A DNA stretch of 64,000 bases from Prevotella sp. UBA2739 (lineage in GTDB: Bacteria; Bacteroidota; Bacteroidia; Bacteroidales; Bacteroidaceae): contig DEJV01000052.1 in assembly GCA_002353525.1 (NCBI GenBank), positions 1 to 64,000 on the forward strand, read 5' to 3'. This document shows positions 1 through 8,378 of the stretch, in pieces. The stretch's first letter is position 1. Every line of letters begins with the position of its first letter. The notes beneath the pieces are model-generated. The model was not told where the DNA came from. It did not search any database and saw only the letters and a program-made list of their open reading frames with translations. The position numbers were made by a program, and so were the translations under genes.

Positions 1-21
1 CAAGTGAAATCAGAAAAAGGC

Positions 22-60
22 AGTTTAACGATTTTGGTTTGTAGTTTAACGATTTTGGTT
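22..60. repeat. two direct repeats, 21-bp period
   Basis: The 18-base string AGTTTAACGATTTTGGTT occurs at 22-39 and again at 43-60. A second direct repeat, ACCTTATTCTTATT, occurs at 105-118 and 132-145. No gene is visible in 1-262; the stretch is AT-rich and lies downstream of trpS. Function unknown. Confidence 0.6.
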
Positions 61-192
61 GACTACTTTTGGCCTTCATTGTAAGTTTGGTTGACTTTGG
101 TTAGACCTTATTCTTATTGTAGGTTTACTATACCTTATTCTTATTTTTAATTGTTGTTGTTTAGTTGAATGTGCGGCTTCCGCCCTAAATAG

Positions 193-226
193 CATAAGGC
201 CGGCACTCCATAGCGCCGGCCTTATG
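193..226 (-). terminator. hairpin downstream of trpS
   Basis: A perfect 12-bp stem (CATAAGGCCGGC at 193-204 pairing with 215-226) has a 10-base loop. It lies 37 bases past the trpS stop on the minus strand. The T-run after it is weak on both strands, so intrinsic termination is likely but not certain. Confidence 0.6.
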
Positions 227-262
227 TAATAATAATGAGGGGGAAGTCTTAGTAGGGTTTCA

Positions 263-1351
263 CTACTTGTTTCTGAAGAACTCTGTTTGCTGACGAATCA
301 GCTCTTCGTCGTCGAAGTAGTCAATGCGCATGGCGTGGCGCACCTCGCTCATGGTCTGTGCGGCCACCTCGCGGGCCTGTTCGGTGCCCTTGCGCAGAAT
401 GTTGTATATCTCGGGAATGTCTTGCTCGAACTCATGGCGGCGCTGGCGCATGGGCTCCAAGAACTTGTTGAGAACTTGGTTGAGGAACTTCTTGCACTTC
501 ATGTCGCCCAGTCCACCACGCTCATAGTGGGCTTTCAGCTCATCCAGATTCTGATATTCCGGCCAGAACTCAGCAAAGTCGGCATCCGTCGAGAAGGCAT
601 CGAGATAGGTGAATACGGCATTGCCCTCCACATGTCCCGGGTCGTTCAGGTTCACATGTGTGGGGTCGGTATACATGGAGCGCACTTTCTGCCACACCTC
701 GTCTGCCGAGTCGCTCAGGTAGATGCAGTTGCCCAGCGATTTCGACATCTTCTCTTTACCGTCGGTGCCGGGCAGACGGCGTGCCGTCTGGTTCTCGGGC
801 AGCATGATGTTGGGCTCTACCAACACCTCGGCATAGGTGCTGTTGAAGCGGCGCACCAATTCGCGCGTCACCTCGAGCATTGGCTCCTGGTCTTCTCCGG
901 CAGGTACGGTGGTAGCCTTGAAGAGCGTGATGTCGGCAGCCTGACTGACGGGATAGCAGAAAAATCCTAAGGGGATGTTAGCCTCGAAGTTGCGCATCTT
1001 GATTTCGGTCTTCACCGTTGGGTTGCGCTGCACACGGCTCACGGTGATGAGGTTCATCAGATAGGTGGTCAGTTCTGCCAGCTCGGGAATCATGCTCTGG
1101 ATGAAGAGCACGCACTTCTCGGGGTCGAGTCCGGCGGCCAGATAGTCGAGGGCCACATTGATGATGTTCTGGCGTATTCTCTCAGGGTTGTCGGCATTGT
1201 CGGTCAGAGCCTGTACATCAGCCATAAACACAAACATGCGGTCGTAATCGCCTGCATTCTGCAATTCCACACGGCGGCGCAACGAACCCACATAATGGCC
1301 TAAATGAAGCTTACCCGTTGGGCGGTCGCCAGTCAAAATGATTTTTCCCAT
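263..1351 (-). CDS. trpS: tryptophan--tRNA ligase
   Basis: Cytoplasmic class I aminoacyl-tRNA synthetase that charges tRNA-Trp using ATP. The 362-residue protein has the HIGH-type signature HLGH at residues 16-19 after PTGKL, and the KMSKS loop at residues 201-205, spaced as in the TrpRS/TyrRS family. Length is normal to slightly long for bacterial TrpRS. It is monocistronic, divergent from the DUF554 gene, and reads toward the hairpin at 193-226. A TAATTTTGC -7 box lies 36 bases upstream of the start. Nothing is missing. Confidence 0.97.
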   Translation of the reverse strand: MGKIILTGDRPTGKLHLGHYVGSLRRRVELQNAGDYDRMFVFMADVQALTDNADNPERIRQNIINVALDYLAAGLDPEKCVLFIQSMIPELAELTTYLMNLITVSRVQRNPTVKTEIKMRNFEANIPLGFFCYPVSQAADITLFKATTVPAGEDQEPMLEVTRELVRRFNSTYAEVLVEPNIMLPENQTARRLPGTDGKEKMSKSLGNCIYLSDSADEVWQKVRSMYTDPTHVNLNDPGHVEGNAVFTYLDAFSTDADFAEFWPEYQNLDELKAHYERGGLGDMKCKKFLNQVLNKFLEPMRQRRHEFEQDIPEIYNILRKGTEQAREVAAQTMSEVRHAMRIDYFDDEELIRQQTEFFRNK

Positions 1352-1387
1352 ATTTCTTTTTCTACTTTAAATTCTTTGATTTGAGGT

Positions 1388-1396
1388 GCAAAATTA
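1388..1396 (-). promoter_or_regulatory. -7 box for trpS
   Basis: On the minus strand this reads TAATTTTGC, an exact match to the bacteroidete TAnnTTTGC -7 element, 36 bases before the trpS ATG. The position suggests a short leader. Confidence 0.6.
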
Positions 1397-1439
1397 CGAC
1401 TTTTCTTCCACATTCTGCTCATATTCCGCAGAAAAATAC

Positions 1440-1448
1440 TATTTTTGC
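1440..1448 (+). promoter_or_regulatory. -7 box for the DUF554 gene
   Basis: TATTTTTGC matches TAnnTTTGC and ends 18 bases before the ATG at 1467. It supports that ATG over an in-frame start at 1386, which would place the promoter inside the coding region. Confidence 0.6.
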
Positions 1449-1466
1449 ACGAATAATCATGCTATT

Positions 1467-2180
1467 ATGATAGGAACCATCGTCAACACAACAACTATTA
1501 TCGTGGGTACCATTGTGGGCTCGCTGCTTCATAGGGGTATCAAAGAGAAGTATAAAACCATGCTCTACGATGCGCTGGGACTGGCTTCGTTGGCCATCGG
1601 ACTGAATGCCACCATCACTAATTTTCCCAAGAGCGAATATCCGGTGCTCTTTATCGTGTCGCTGGCTGTTGGCGGAATCATCGGCACACGGCTCGACATC
1701 AACGGTCGCTTTCATCGTTTGGTGGAGAGCAGGCAAAAGCGGCAGGCCGACGGTCACGATGGCATGCGTCGCGGTTCGCTGGCCGACGGACTGGCCACTG
1801 CCATCTTGCTCTTTTGCATAGGCCCGTTGTCGATGCTGGGTCCGGTGATCAGTGCCTTGAAGGGCGACCACACCTTCCTTTTCACCAATGCCACGCTCGA
1901 TTTCGTGTCGTCCACCATTTTTGCCTCCACCTATGGCATGGGCATGATTCTAGCAGCTCCGGTGTTGTTTTGTTGGCAGGGTATGTTCTACATGGTGGCC
2001 CACATCTCCAGCTCAGCCATCAGCGATGCGCTCATGGCCGAACTGCTCATCGTAGGCGGTTTGATGATTACCGGCTCAGGACTGTCGTTGCTGAACCTGA
2101 AAGACTGTAAGGTGCTCAATCTGCTGCCGGCACTGTTGGTGCCCGTGGCGTGGTTCCTGTTGCGCTCCCTTCTGTTTTAG
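1467..2180 (+). CDS. DUF554 family inner-membrane protein
   Basis: A 237-residue, very hydrophobic protein with about six or seven membrane segments. It begins MIGTIVNTTTIIVGTIVGSL and contains the conserved polar stretch LGLNATITNF, typical of the DUF554/YdfK family. The family is described as a putative transport protein of unknown substrate; nothing here adds to that. The open frame extends upstream to 1386, but those codons are poor in character and include the promoter element, so 1467 is preferred. It stands alone and is convergent with the nucleoside kinase gene, separated from it by repeat element A. Confidence 0.85.
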   Translation: MIGTIVNTTTIIVGTIVGSLLHRGIKEKYKTMLYDALGLASLAIGLNATITNFPKSEYPVLFIVSLAVGGIIGTRLDINGRFHRLVESRQKRQADGHDGMRRGSLADGLATAILLFCIGPLSMLGPVISALKGDHTFLFTNATLDFVSSTIFASTYGMGMILAAPVLFCWQGMFYMVAHISSSAISDALMAELLIVGGLMITGSGLSLLNLKDCKVLNLLPALLVPVAWFLLRSLLF

Positions 2181-2206
2181 TTCTTTTCGTTCTATTTACG
2201 ATGGAG

Positions 2207-2340
2207 GGTGCGAAGGTCCGAAGGTACGAGGGTACGAAGGTACGAGATTAGCCTTGGCTATTAAGAGCTGTGGATGAGATGCCGACAAAGAAAAGAGTAT
2301 TCTCGTACCTTCGTACCCTCGCACCTTCGCACCTACGAAG
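2207..2340. repeat. octamer-armed hairpin element, copy A
   Basis: The left arm is five 8-bp units (2207-2246, type GGTACGAR), the core is 55 bp (2247-2301), and the right arm is four complementary units (2302-2333) plus a partial one. The right end is 20 bases from the stop of the minus-strand kinase gene. This core is the most diverged of the six copies. Confidence 0.9.
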
Positions 2341-2359
2341 AATGTCGAAAAACGCGCCC

Positions 2360-4039
2360 TCAATATTTAAAGCTCGATCCTCCCACAAACTCACGCATAA
2401 TGCTGGTGGGCGGAATTTCCTTGTCGCTCACAGGGATGAAGAAATGGATGAACTTCAGCAGGCGGTGCGCCTCAGAATATTCAGGACAGTTCTTCGGTAC
2501 CGACGACAGAATCACCTCGGCATGCGTGCGCAACACGGCAAACTCGATGTTCAATGCAGAGTTGAACATCACGTCGGCCGTCTCCTGGAACGGATAAATC
2601 CATTGTTCCTCGGCCTCGCATACATTCTTCCACTGACTGATGGTCTGCTGGGCTGTAAAGGCTCCTTTGTTGTAGTCGCGAATGATGCGTCGCAGCAGCC
2701 GGTTGTCGCGGGTGGGAATCCAGTTGTGGTCGTCGAGCGAGATGCTGGTCAGCGCCGAGATGTATATCTTAAACTTCGCCGACTCGGGTATACGTTCGGT
2801 GAGCAGTGGGTTCAGGGCATGGATGCCCTCAATGATGAGCACGCTGTCGTTGGTCAGTTTTAGTTTCTTACCGTTATATTCCCGCTTTCCCGTTACGAAA
2901 TTATATTCCGGAATCTCCACGCGCTCGCCCTTCATAAGCCGCATCAGGTGGTCTTCCAGCAAGTCGCAGTCCACCGTCTTGATGTTGTCGAAGTCGTAGT
3001 CGCCATTGGGCAGCTTGGGTGTGTCGACGCGGTTGACGAAGTAGTCGTCGGTAGAGAACGAGTAGGGGCGCAAGCCGCAGGCCAACAGTTGTATGGACAG
3101 TCGTTTGCAGAAGGTGCTCTTTCCCGAGCTCGATGGTCCTGTGATGAGCACAATGCGGATGGGGTTCTCCTCCGCCCTGAAGCGTCGGTCAATCTCCTCG
3201 GCTATCTGCACGATTTTCTTTTCTTGCAAGGCCTCGCTCACCTGTATCAGCTCAGAGGCATGTCCCTTCAGGATGGCCTTGTTCACGTCGCCTGCGTTCG
3301 ACAGGCGCATGATGATATCCCAGCGCACCTTCTCGGCAAACATGTCGAACGTGTGGGGCATGTCCACCTTCTCGGCCAGTATCAGCGGGTTGTTCTTGTC
3401 GGGCACGCGCAGCAGCAGTCCGTCTTTATACTGTTCCAAAGCCCATACCTTCAGATACCCTGCCGACGGCAGCAGCGGACCGTAGTAGTAGTCCACCGTC
3501 TCGCCCAGCGTGTAGTAGTCGCTGTATATCTGGCCGCTGGTCTCCAGCAACTTCACCTTATCTGAAAAACCTCGCTCGGCAAAGATGCGTATCGCCTCTT
3601 CGGTGGTGGCCTCATTGCGGCGGAAGGGCATGTCCATATCGATAATCTCCTTCATCCGCTTGCAAATCTTTTCCACATCGTCCTCGGCCAGTCCTTCACC
3701 ATTCTTTTTCTTGAAGTTGCAATAGTAGCCACGCGATAGCGGATGCTCGATGAACAGCTTGCTGCCGGGGAAGAGGTCGCTCGTGGCCTTGTAGAGTACG
3801 AAACAGAGTGACCGCACGTAAACACGCCTTCCTGACCCCTCGCGTGCATCGAGAAATTCTACGTCGCGGTTCTGGAACACTCGGAATTTCAGTCCCTGCG
3901 AGGTGTTGTTCACTTTCGCCGACACCACGGGGTAGGGCAACTGTATGTCGTCGGCAAACTCTTGGTAAATGTCGAGCAGAGAAGTCCCTTCAGGAAAACT
4001 CTTGGTGATGTTGTTGTTTTTACAGCGTATCTGCAGCAT
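2360..4039 (-). CDS. TGS-domain nucleoside (uridine-type) kinase
   Basis: A 559-residue cytoplasmic protein in three parts. Residues 1-65 resemble a TGS/ubiquitin-like domain. The middle (about 70-270) is like the second N-terminal domain of threonyl-tRNA synthetase. The C-terminal part (about 290-490) is a P-loop phosphoribulokinase/uridine kinase domain with Walker A GPSSSGKST at residues 301-309. Bacteroidetes carry this fusion as a stand-alone nucleoside kinase; I infer phosphorylation of uridine or cytidine but the substrate cannot be read from the sequence. It is divergent from menB with a compact shared promoter region, and its 3' end runs into repeat element A. Confidence 0.88.
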   Translation of the reverse strand: MLQIRCKNNNITKSFPEGTSLLDIYQEFADDIQLPYPVVSAKVNNTSQGLKFRVFQNRDVEFLDAREGSGRRVYVRSLCFVLYKATSDLFPGSKLFIEHPLSRGYYCNFKKKNGEGLAEDDVEKICKRMKEIIDMDMPFRRNEATTEEAIRIFAERGFSDKVKLLETSGQIYSDYYTLGETVDYYYGPLLPSAGYLKVWALEQYKDGLLLRVPDKNNPLILAEKVDMPHTFDMFAEKVRWDIIMRLSNAGDVNKAILKGHASELIQVSEALQEKKIVQIAEEIDRRFRAEENPIRIVLITGPSSSGKSTFCKRLSIQLLACGLRPYSFSTDDYFVNRVDTPKLPNGDYDFDNIKTVDCDLLEDHLMRLMKGERVEIPEYNFVTGKREYNGKKLKLTNDSVLIIEGIHALNPLLTERIPESAKFKIYISALTSISLDDHNWIPTRDNRLLRRIIRDYNKGAFTAQQTISQWKNVCEAEEQWIYPFQETADVMFNSALNIEFAVLRTHAEVILSSVPKNCPEYSEAHRLLKFIHFFIPVSDKEIPPTSIMREFVGGSSFKY

Positions 4040-4070
4040 AGGTTACAGGTTGAAAAAATGATTTTATGCC

Positions 4071-4079
4071 GCAAAGATA
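4071..4079 (-). promoter_or_regulatory. -7 box for the nucleoside kinase
   Basis: The minus strand reads TATCTTTGC, a perfect TAnnTTTGC match, 31 bases before the kinase ATG. It lies 22 bases from the oppositely oriented menB box, so the two divergent promoters overlap. Confidence 0.65.
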
Positions 4080-4101
4080 CAAAATTATTCTCGATTTTTC
4101 G

Positions 4102-4110
4102 TATCTTTGC
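4102..4110 (+). promoter_or_regulatory. -7 box for menB-menC-menE
   Basis: TATCTTTGC matches TAnnTTTGC and ends 29 bases before the menB ATG. No further match is seen before menC or menE, so it probably drives all three genes. Confidence 0.65.
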
Positions 4111-4139
4111 ACCTATCAAATTGAAAACACATCAAGATT

Positions 4140-4997
4140 ATGGCAAAAAGAGAATGGAAAAAGATTCGGGATTTTGAGGAAATCCTGTTCGAAGAGTATC
4201 ATGGCATCGCCAAGATTACCATCAACCGCCCCCGCTACCGCAATGCCTTCACACCGAAGACCACGCTGGAGCTGAGTCAGGCCTTCAGCATCTGTAGGGA
4301 ACTCTCGCGCATCAGTGTGGTGCTGCTCACCGGCGCCATGTCGGAAGTACCCGAGGGCAAGCGGCTCGACGAAGTGAAGCATGCCTTCTGTTCGGGAGGC
4401 GACATGCACGTGAAGGGCCGTGGCGGTTATGTCGACGACGAGGGCGTGCCGCGCCTCAGTGTGCTCGATGTGCAGATGCAAATACGCCGTCTGCCCAAGC
4501 CCGTCATCGCCATGGTCAACGGCTATGCCATTGGTGGCGGTCACGTGCTGCACCTGGTGTGCGACCTGACCATCTGCAGTGAGAATGCCATCTTCGGACA
4601 GACAGGACCCAAGGTGGGCTCGTTCGATGCCGGTTTTGGCAGCAGCTACCTCGCCCGTATTGTTGGTCAGAAGAAAGCCCGCGAGATTTGGTTCCTCTGC
4701 CGCCAGTATAGTGCCCAGGAGGCCGAGCGCATGGGACTGGTCAACAAGGTGGTGCCCCTCGACCGTCTGGAGGACGAGTGCGTAGAGTGGGCCGAAATCA
4801 TGATGGAGCGCTCGCCACTGGCCCTGCGCATGATCAAGGCCGGACTCAATGCCGAACTCGACGGACAGGCTGGCATTCAGGAGCTGGCAGGCGACTGCAC
4901 CATGCTCTACTATTTCCTCGATGAGGCACAAGAGGGCGGCAAGGCCTTCCTCGAAAAGCGCAAACCCGACTTCCAAAAATATCCGAAACTACCCTAA
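4140..4997 (+). CDS. menB: 1,4-dihydroxy-2-naphthoyl-CoA synthase
   Basis: Crotonase-fold enzyme that closes the ring of o-succinylbenzoyl-CoA in menaquinone synthesis. The 285-residue protein matches the normal length. The family signature [15 protein letters not shown] is present, as are the oxyanion-hole region AFCSGGD and the C-terminal phrase [11 protein letters not shown] typical of MenB. It is the first gene of menB-menC-menE; menC starts seven bases after its stop. Cytoplasmic. No anomaly seen. Confidence 0.96.
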   Translation: MAKREWKKIRDFEEILFEEYHGIAKITINRPRYRNAFTPKTTLELSQAFSICRELSRISVVLLTGAMSEVPEGKRLDEVKHAFCSGGDMHVKGRGGYVDDEGVPRLSVLDVQMQIRRLPKPVIAMVNGYAIGGGHVLHLVCDLTICSENAIFGQTGPKVGSFDAGFGSSYLARIVGQKKAREIWFLCRQYSAQEAERMGLVNKVVPLDRLEDECVEWAEIMMERSPLALRMIKAGLNAELDGQAGIQELAGDCTMLYYFLDEAQEGGKAFLEKRKPDFQKYPKLP

Positions 4998-5004
4998 CAG
5001 AGTC

Positions 5005-6087
5005 ATGTATCAGATACAAGTCACCGAGCGTACGCTCCACTTTAAACAACCGGCAGGTACTTCGCGCGGCATCTACACCACCCGCAAAAGCTGGTTTGTC
5101 GAAATCTCCGACGGCCATCGTGTAGGCATCGGCGAGTGTGCGCCACTGCCCGACCTGAGCTGCGATGCCATCCCCGATTACGGACAAGTGCTGCGCACAT
5201 TCTGTCATGAGCTCGAACAACAACTGAATCAAGGCGAGCCCTCTCCTCTCACCTCTCACCCCTCACCTCTCACCTCTCACCTCTCCCCCCTCCAATCCTA
5301 TCCTTCGATGCTTTTCGGGTTAGAGACGGCCTTGCTCCACCTGCAGTCACCCAAGCCCGACGAGGCGCTGCCCGTTCTTTTCGACAATGCCTTCAGCCGG
5401 GGCGAACGTGGCATTCCCATCAACGGACTAGTGTGGATGGGCAGTCACGACGAAATGCTGGCGCGCATGGAGAAAAAGCTGGAGCAGGGCTTCCGTTGCA
5501 TTAAAATAAAGATAGGTGCCATCGGATTCGACGACGAGCTGGACCTGTTACGCCGCCTCCGCGATCGCTTCAGTGCAGATGAGGTGGAAATCCGTGTCGA
5601 CGCCAACGGTGCCTTCACCTTCGACGAGGCTTTCGACCGGTTGGTGAGCCTCTCGCAACTCGACCTGCATAGCATCGAGCAGCCCATCCGTGCCGGCGAG
5701 TGGGGCGACATGGCCGAACTTTGCCGCAACACACCCCTGCCCATTGCCCTCGACGAGGAACTCATCGGCGTGAATACAGCCGAACAGAAAGCACAGCTAC
5801 TCGACATCATCAAGCCCCAATACATCATTCTGAAACCCTCGTTGCATGGCGGCATGCACGGGTGCAGGGAGTGGATTCGCCTGGCACGCGAGCGGGGCGT
5901 GAAGAGCTGGATGACCAGTGCGCTGGAGAGCAACGTGGGGTTGAATGCCATTGCCCAGCTGGCCGCCGATATCTACGGCGAGCATGTCACTATGCCTCAG
6001 GGACTGGGCACCGGCCAGTTGTTCACCGACAACATCCCTATGCCCCTGGAGGTTCTGGGCGAGCAGCTTTGGCGAAAGCAACTTTGA
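5005..6087 (+). CDS. menC: o-succinylbenzoate synthase
   Basis: Enolase-superfamily dehydratase that turns SHCHC into o-succinylbenzoate. The ATG at 5005 (MYQIQVTERTL) is chosen because it starts the capping domain and lies seven bases after menB; an open frame continues upstream but only inside menB. The catalytic KxK (CIKIKIG), the metal ligands in VDANGAF and IEQP, and DEELIG are all present. Between the capping domain and the barrel there is a low-complexity insert of about 20 residues (repeats of SPLTSH) encoded by six 7-bp units at 5245-5286, apparently absent from usual MenC. The reading frame stays open across it. Confidence 0.93.
   Translation: MYQIQVTERTLHFKQPAGTSRGIYTTRKSWFVEISDGHRVGIGECAPLPDLSCDAIPDYGQVLRTFCHELEQQLNQGEPSPLTSHPSPLTSHLSPLQSYPSMLFGLETALLHLQSPKPDEALPVLFDNAFSRGERGIPINGLVWMGSHDEMLARMEKKLEQGFRCIKIKIGAIGFDDELDLLRRLRDRFSADEVEIRVDANGAFTFDEAFDRLVSLSQLDLHSIEQPIRAGEWGDMAELCRNTPLPIALDEELIGVNTAEQKAQLLDIIKPQYIILKPSLHGGMHGCREWIRLARERGVKSWMTSALESNVGLNAIAQLAADIYGEHVTMPQGLGTGQLFTDNIPMPLEVLGEQLWRKQL
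5245..5286. repeat. six 7-bp tandem units inside menC
   Basis: Six successive heptamers of the type CCTCTCA (third unit CCCCTCA, last unit CCTCTCC), 42 bp in total. Six units keep the menC frame; gain or loss of one unit would shift it. Confidence 0.9.
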
Positions 6088-6102
6088 TAAGCAGAGAGTG
6101 AA

Positions 6103-7095
6103 ATGACAGTCGACGAGTTTGTTTCTGAATGGCAAAACGGTCACGACCGTCTGTTGGTGAAGACCAGCGGGTCGACCGGCCAGCCCAAGCAGCTGTGGGT
6201 GGAGAAACGGAGAATGGAGGCAAGTGCCCGCATCACTTGCGACTTCCTCGGACTCCAGCCGGGCGATACGGCCTTGCTCTGCATGTCGCCTGACTATATA
6301 GCGGGCAAGATGATGATTGTGCGCTCCTTGGTGCGGCATCTGAGGCTTACCGTGGTAGAGCCCTCCGGCCATCCGTTAGCGGCAGTCCATTCCTCCTTGC
6401 CCGAACGCCCCTTCGATTTTGTGGCCATGGTGCCCATGCAGGTCTACAATTCGCTGCAGGTACCTGCCGAGCGCGAGCGGCTCATGGCCGTGCGCCATCT
6501 CATCATCGGTGGTGGAGCCGTCGACGGTGCGCTGGCAGAACAGCTGAGGCACTTCCCTCATGCCGTGTGGAGCACCTACGGCATGACCGAGACCCTCTCG
6601 CACATTGCGTTGCGGCGCCTCAGCGGACCCGAGGCCAGCGACTGGTACACGCCCTTCGAGAGTGTCAGCGTCAGTCTGAGCGCTGACCACTGTCTGGTCA
6701 TCGATGCTCCGTTGGTCTGTGCCACCCGGCTGGTGACCAACGACATTGCCGAGGTCTCGCCCGACGGGTGTCATTTCCGCATCATCGGCCGCAAAGACAA
6801 TGTGGTCTGTTCGGGTGGCATCAAGATTCATATCGAGGAGGTGGAACGCCTGCTGCGCCCCCATTTGCCAGAGCCCTTTGCCGTCAGCAAACGGTCTGAC
6901 GAGAAGTTTGGCGAGGCTTTGGTGTTGGTTTCCGAGAGTGCTGATACAGCGTCGTTGCGTTCCGTGTGCGAGCGGGTACTGCCCAAATACTGGCAACCGC
7001 ACCACTATGTGCATGCCAACAGCATACCGCTGACAGAAACAGGGAAACCAGCCCGTGCCCTTATAGCGTGCCTGGCAGCGGGAAATAAGAAATAG
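6103..7095 (+). CDS. menE: o-succinylbenzoate--CoA ligase
   Basis: Acyl-adenylate-forming enzyme that activates o-succinylbenzoate to its CoA ester, the substrate of MenB. The 330-residue protein is short for the ANL superfamily, as is usual for bacteroidete MenE. The P-loop KTSGSTGQPKQ is near residue 22, the A5 motif STYGMTETLSH is mid-protein, and the C-terminal GRKDNVVCSGGIK carries the hinge; the final LTETGKPAR has the catalytic Lys. It starts 15 bases after menC. The last four codons and the stop lie within a 7-bp tandem array. Confidence 0.95.
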   Translation: MTVDEFVSEWQNGHDRLLVKTSGSTGQPKQLWVEKRRMEASARITCDFLGLQPGDTALLCMSPDYIAGKMMIVRSLVRHLRLTVVEPSGHPLAAVHSSLPERPFDFVAMVPMQVYNSLQVPAERERLMAVRHLIIGGGAVDGALAEQLRHFPHAVWSTYGMTETLSHIALRRLSGPEASDWYTPFESVSVSLSADHCLVIDAPLVCATRLVTNDIAEVSPDGCHFRIIGRKDNVVCSGGIKIHIEEVERLLRPHLPEPFAVSKRSDEKFGEALVLVSESADTASLRSVCERVLPKYWQPHHYVHANSIPLTETGKPARALIACLAAGNKK

Positions 7096-7115
7096 GGAAT
7101 AAGAAATAGGAATTA
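7081..7115. repeat. 7-bp array across the menE stop codon
   Basis: Five heptamers (GGAAATA, AGAAATA, GGGAATA, AGAAATA, GGAATTA) begin four codons before the menE stop (TAG 7093-7095). A short hairpin, AAGGC...GCCTT near 7122-7136, follows and could end transcription between convergent menE and aroB. Confidence 0.7.
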
Positions 7116-7136
7116 TAAAAGGAAGGCTTTCGGCCT

Positions 7137-8204
7137 TTACCCTTCGCGGTAAAAGTCGAAAGCCTCTTTGATTTCGTCGACAGTAGCAGTCTGGTTGATA
7201 CGGATGTCGCCAATGTTGCCCAGCAGGGTGAAGTTGATGATGCCTGCGGTGTTCTTCTTGTCGTGTGTCATCAGCTCAATGAGTGCGGGATAGTCGTCGC
7301 AACTGATTGGCATCTGGCCATAGTGCTCGCGGATGAACCTGACGGTCTGCCGCATCTTGTCGGTGGGGAACCCTGCCTTGATGGTGCTCAGATACAACTC
7401 GCAAATCAGTCCGTAGGCTACGGCATAGCCGTGGAGCAGGGGAGTGGTGGAAGGATTGGTGAATGACCAGCTCTCGAAGGCATGTCCGAAGGTATGTCCC
7501 AGGTTGAGGGCCTTGCGGATGCCGTGCTCGAAGGGATCGTCGTGCACGATGCGCTCCTTTATTTTCACGCTTTTGGCCACCATGGCTTGCAGTTGTGGCA
7601 GATGCTCCTTGTCGGGCAGGCTTGCCAGCGGGAAGTTCACCAGCTCCGCCCAGGCGTCAGTATCGGCAATAAGTCCGTGCTTCAGCATCTCAGCATAACC
7701 GGAGCGGATGTTGGCAGCGTCGAGCGTCTGTAGGAAACGGGTGTCGAGAATCACAGTCTTCGACTCACGGAAGACGCCAATCTCGTTTTTCAAGCCCCCG
7801 AAGTTGATGCCGGTCTTACCGCCAACGCTGGCGTCGACCATTGAGAGCAACGTGGTAGGTATGTTGATGAAGTCGATGCCGCGCTTGAAGGTGCTGGCGG
7901 CAAAACCGCCCAGGTCGGTCACCATGCCTCCACCCAGGTTGATGAGACAAGAGTGGCGTGTGGCGCCTCCTGCCTGCAACTGCTGCCAGACGTGGGAGAG
8001 CGAGTCGAGCGTCTTGTGGGTGTCGGTGGCTCCTATAATAATAAGGTGGGCATTTCTCAGACAAAGAAAGTGTTCTACGACGGGCCAGCAAACCTGCCGT
8101 GTGGTCTCGTCGGTGAGTACGAACACGCGGTCGTGCTCACATTCGGAAATGGCAATGGCCAGTTCCTGTTGTAAATTTCCTGAAAAAATAATTCTCTGCT
8201 CCAT
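7137..8204 (-). CDS. aroB: 3-dehydroquinate synthase
   Basis: NAD- and metal-dependent cyclase converting DAHP to 3-dehydroquinate, the second shikimate-pathway step. The 355-residue protein has the NAD-binding LGGGMVTDLGGFAAS motif, DASVGGKTGIN, and the metal-binding region GHTFGHAFE, all in the expected order. Cytoplasmic. It is monocistronic, convergent with menE and divergent from the TonB-type receptor at 8379. Chorismate feeds the menaquinone pathway encoded next door, though no shared regulation is visible. Confidence 0.96.
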   Translation of the reverse strand: MEQRIIFSGNLQQELAIAISECEHDRVFVLTDETTRQVCWPVVEHFLCLRNAHLIIIGATDTHKTLDSLSHVWQQLQAGGATRHSCLINLGGGMVTDLGGFAASTFKRGIDFINIPTTLLSMVDASVGGKTGINFGGLKNEIGVFRESKTVILDTRFLQTLDAANIRSGYAEMLKHGLIADTDAWAELVNFPLASLPDKEHLPQLQAMVAKSVKIKERIVHDDPFEHGIRKALNLGHTFGHAFESWSFTNPSTTPLLHGYAVAYGLICELYLSTIKAGFPTDKMRQTVRFIREHYGQMPISCDDYPALIELMTHDKKNTAGIINFTLLGNIGDIRINQTATVDEIKEAFDFYREG

Positions 8205-8249
8205 AATCTCTTCTTCTCTATACTAACGTAATTCTCTTTTTTCTCGGCA

Positions 8250-8257
8250 CAAAGATA
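8250..8257 (-). promoter_or_regulatory. -7 box for aroB
   Basis: The minus strand reads TATCTTTG, 45 bases before the aroB ATG. It matches the TAnnTTTG core. Confidence 0.5.
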
Positions 8258-8378
8258 CGCATTTAAAAAAGAAATAGGGGAGAAAACGTGAGAGTTTAAC
8301 ACATTTTTTTATTTCTCCTTTAAACGTTTTGTGGCCATGAGCGTCTAAAAAAATAAAATCAATCACAACATTTAAGTA

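Noticed and set aside
2207..2340. Octamer elements as ordinary intrinsic terminators only
   Set aside because: The arms are far longer than a terminator stem, the core is conserved between copies, and no consistent T-run follows; a 3'-end role is still possible and is kept as a finding.
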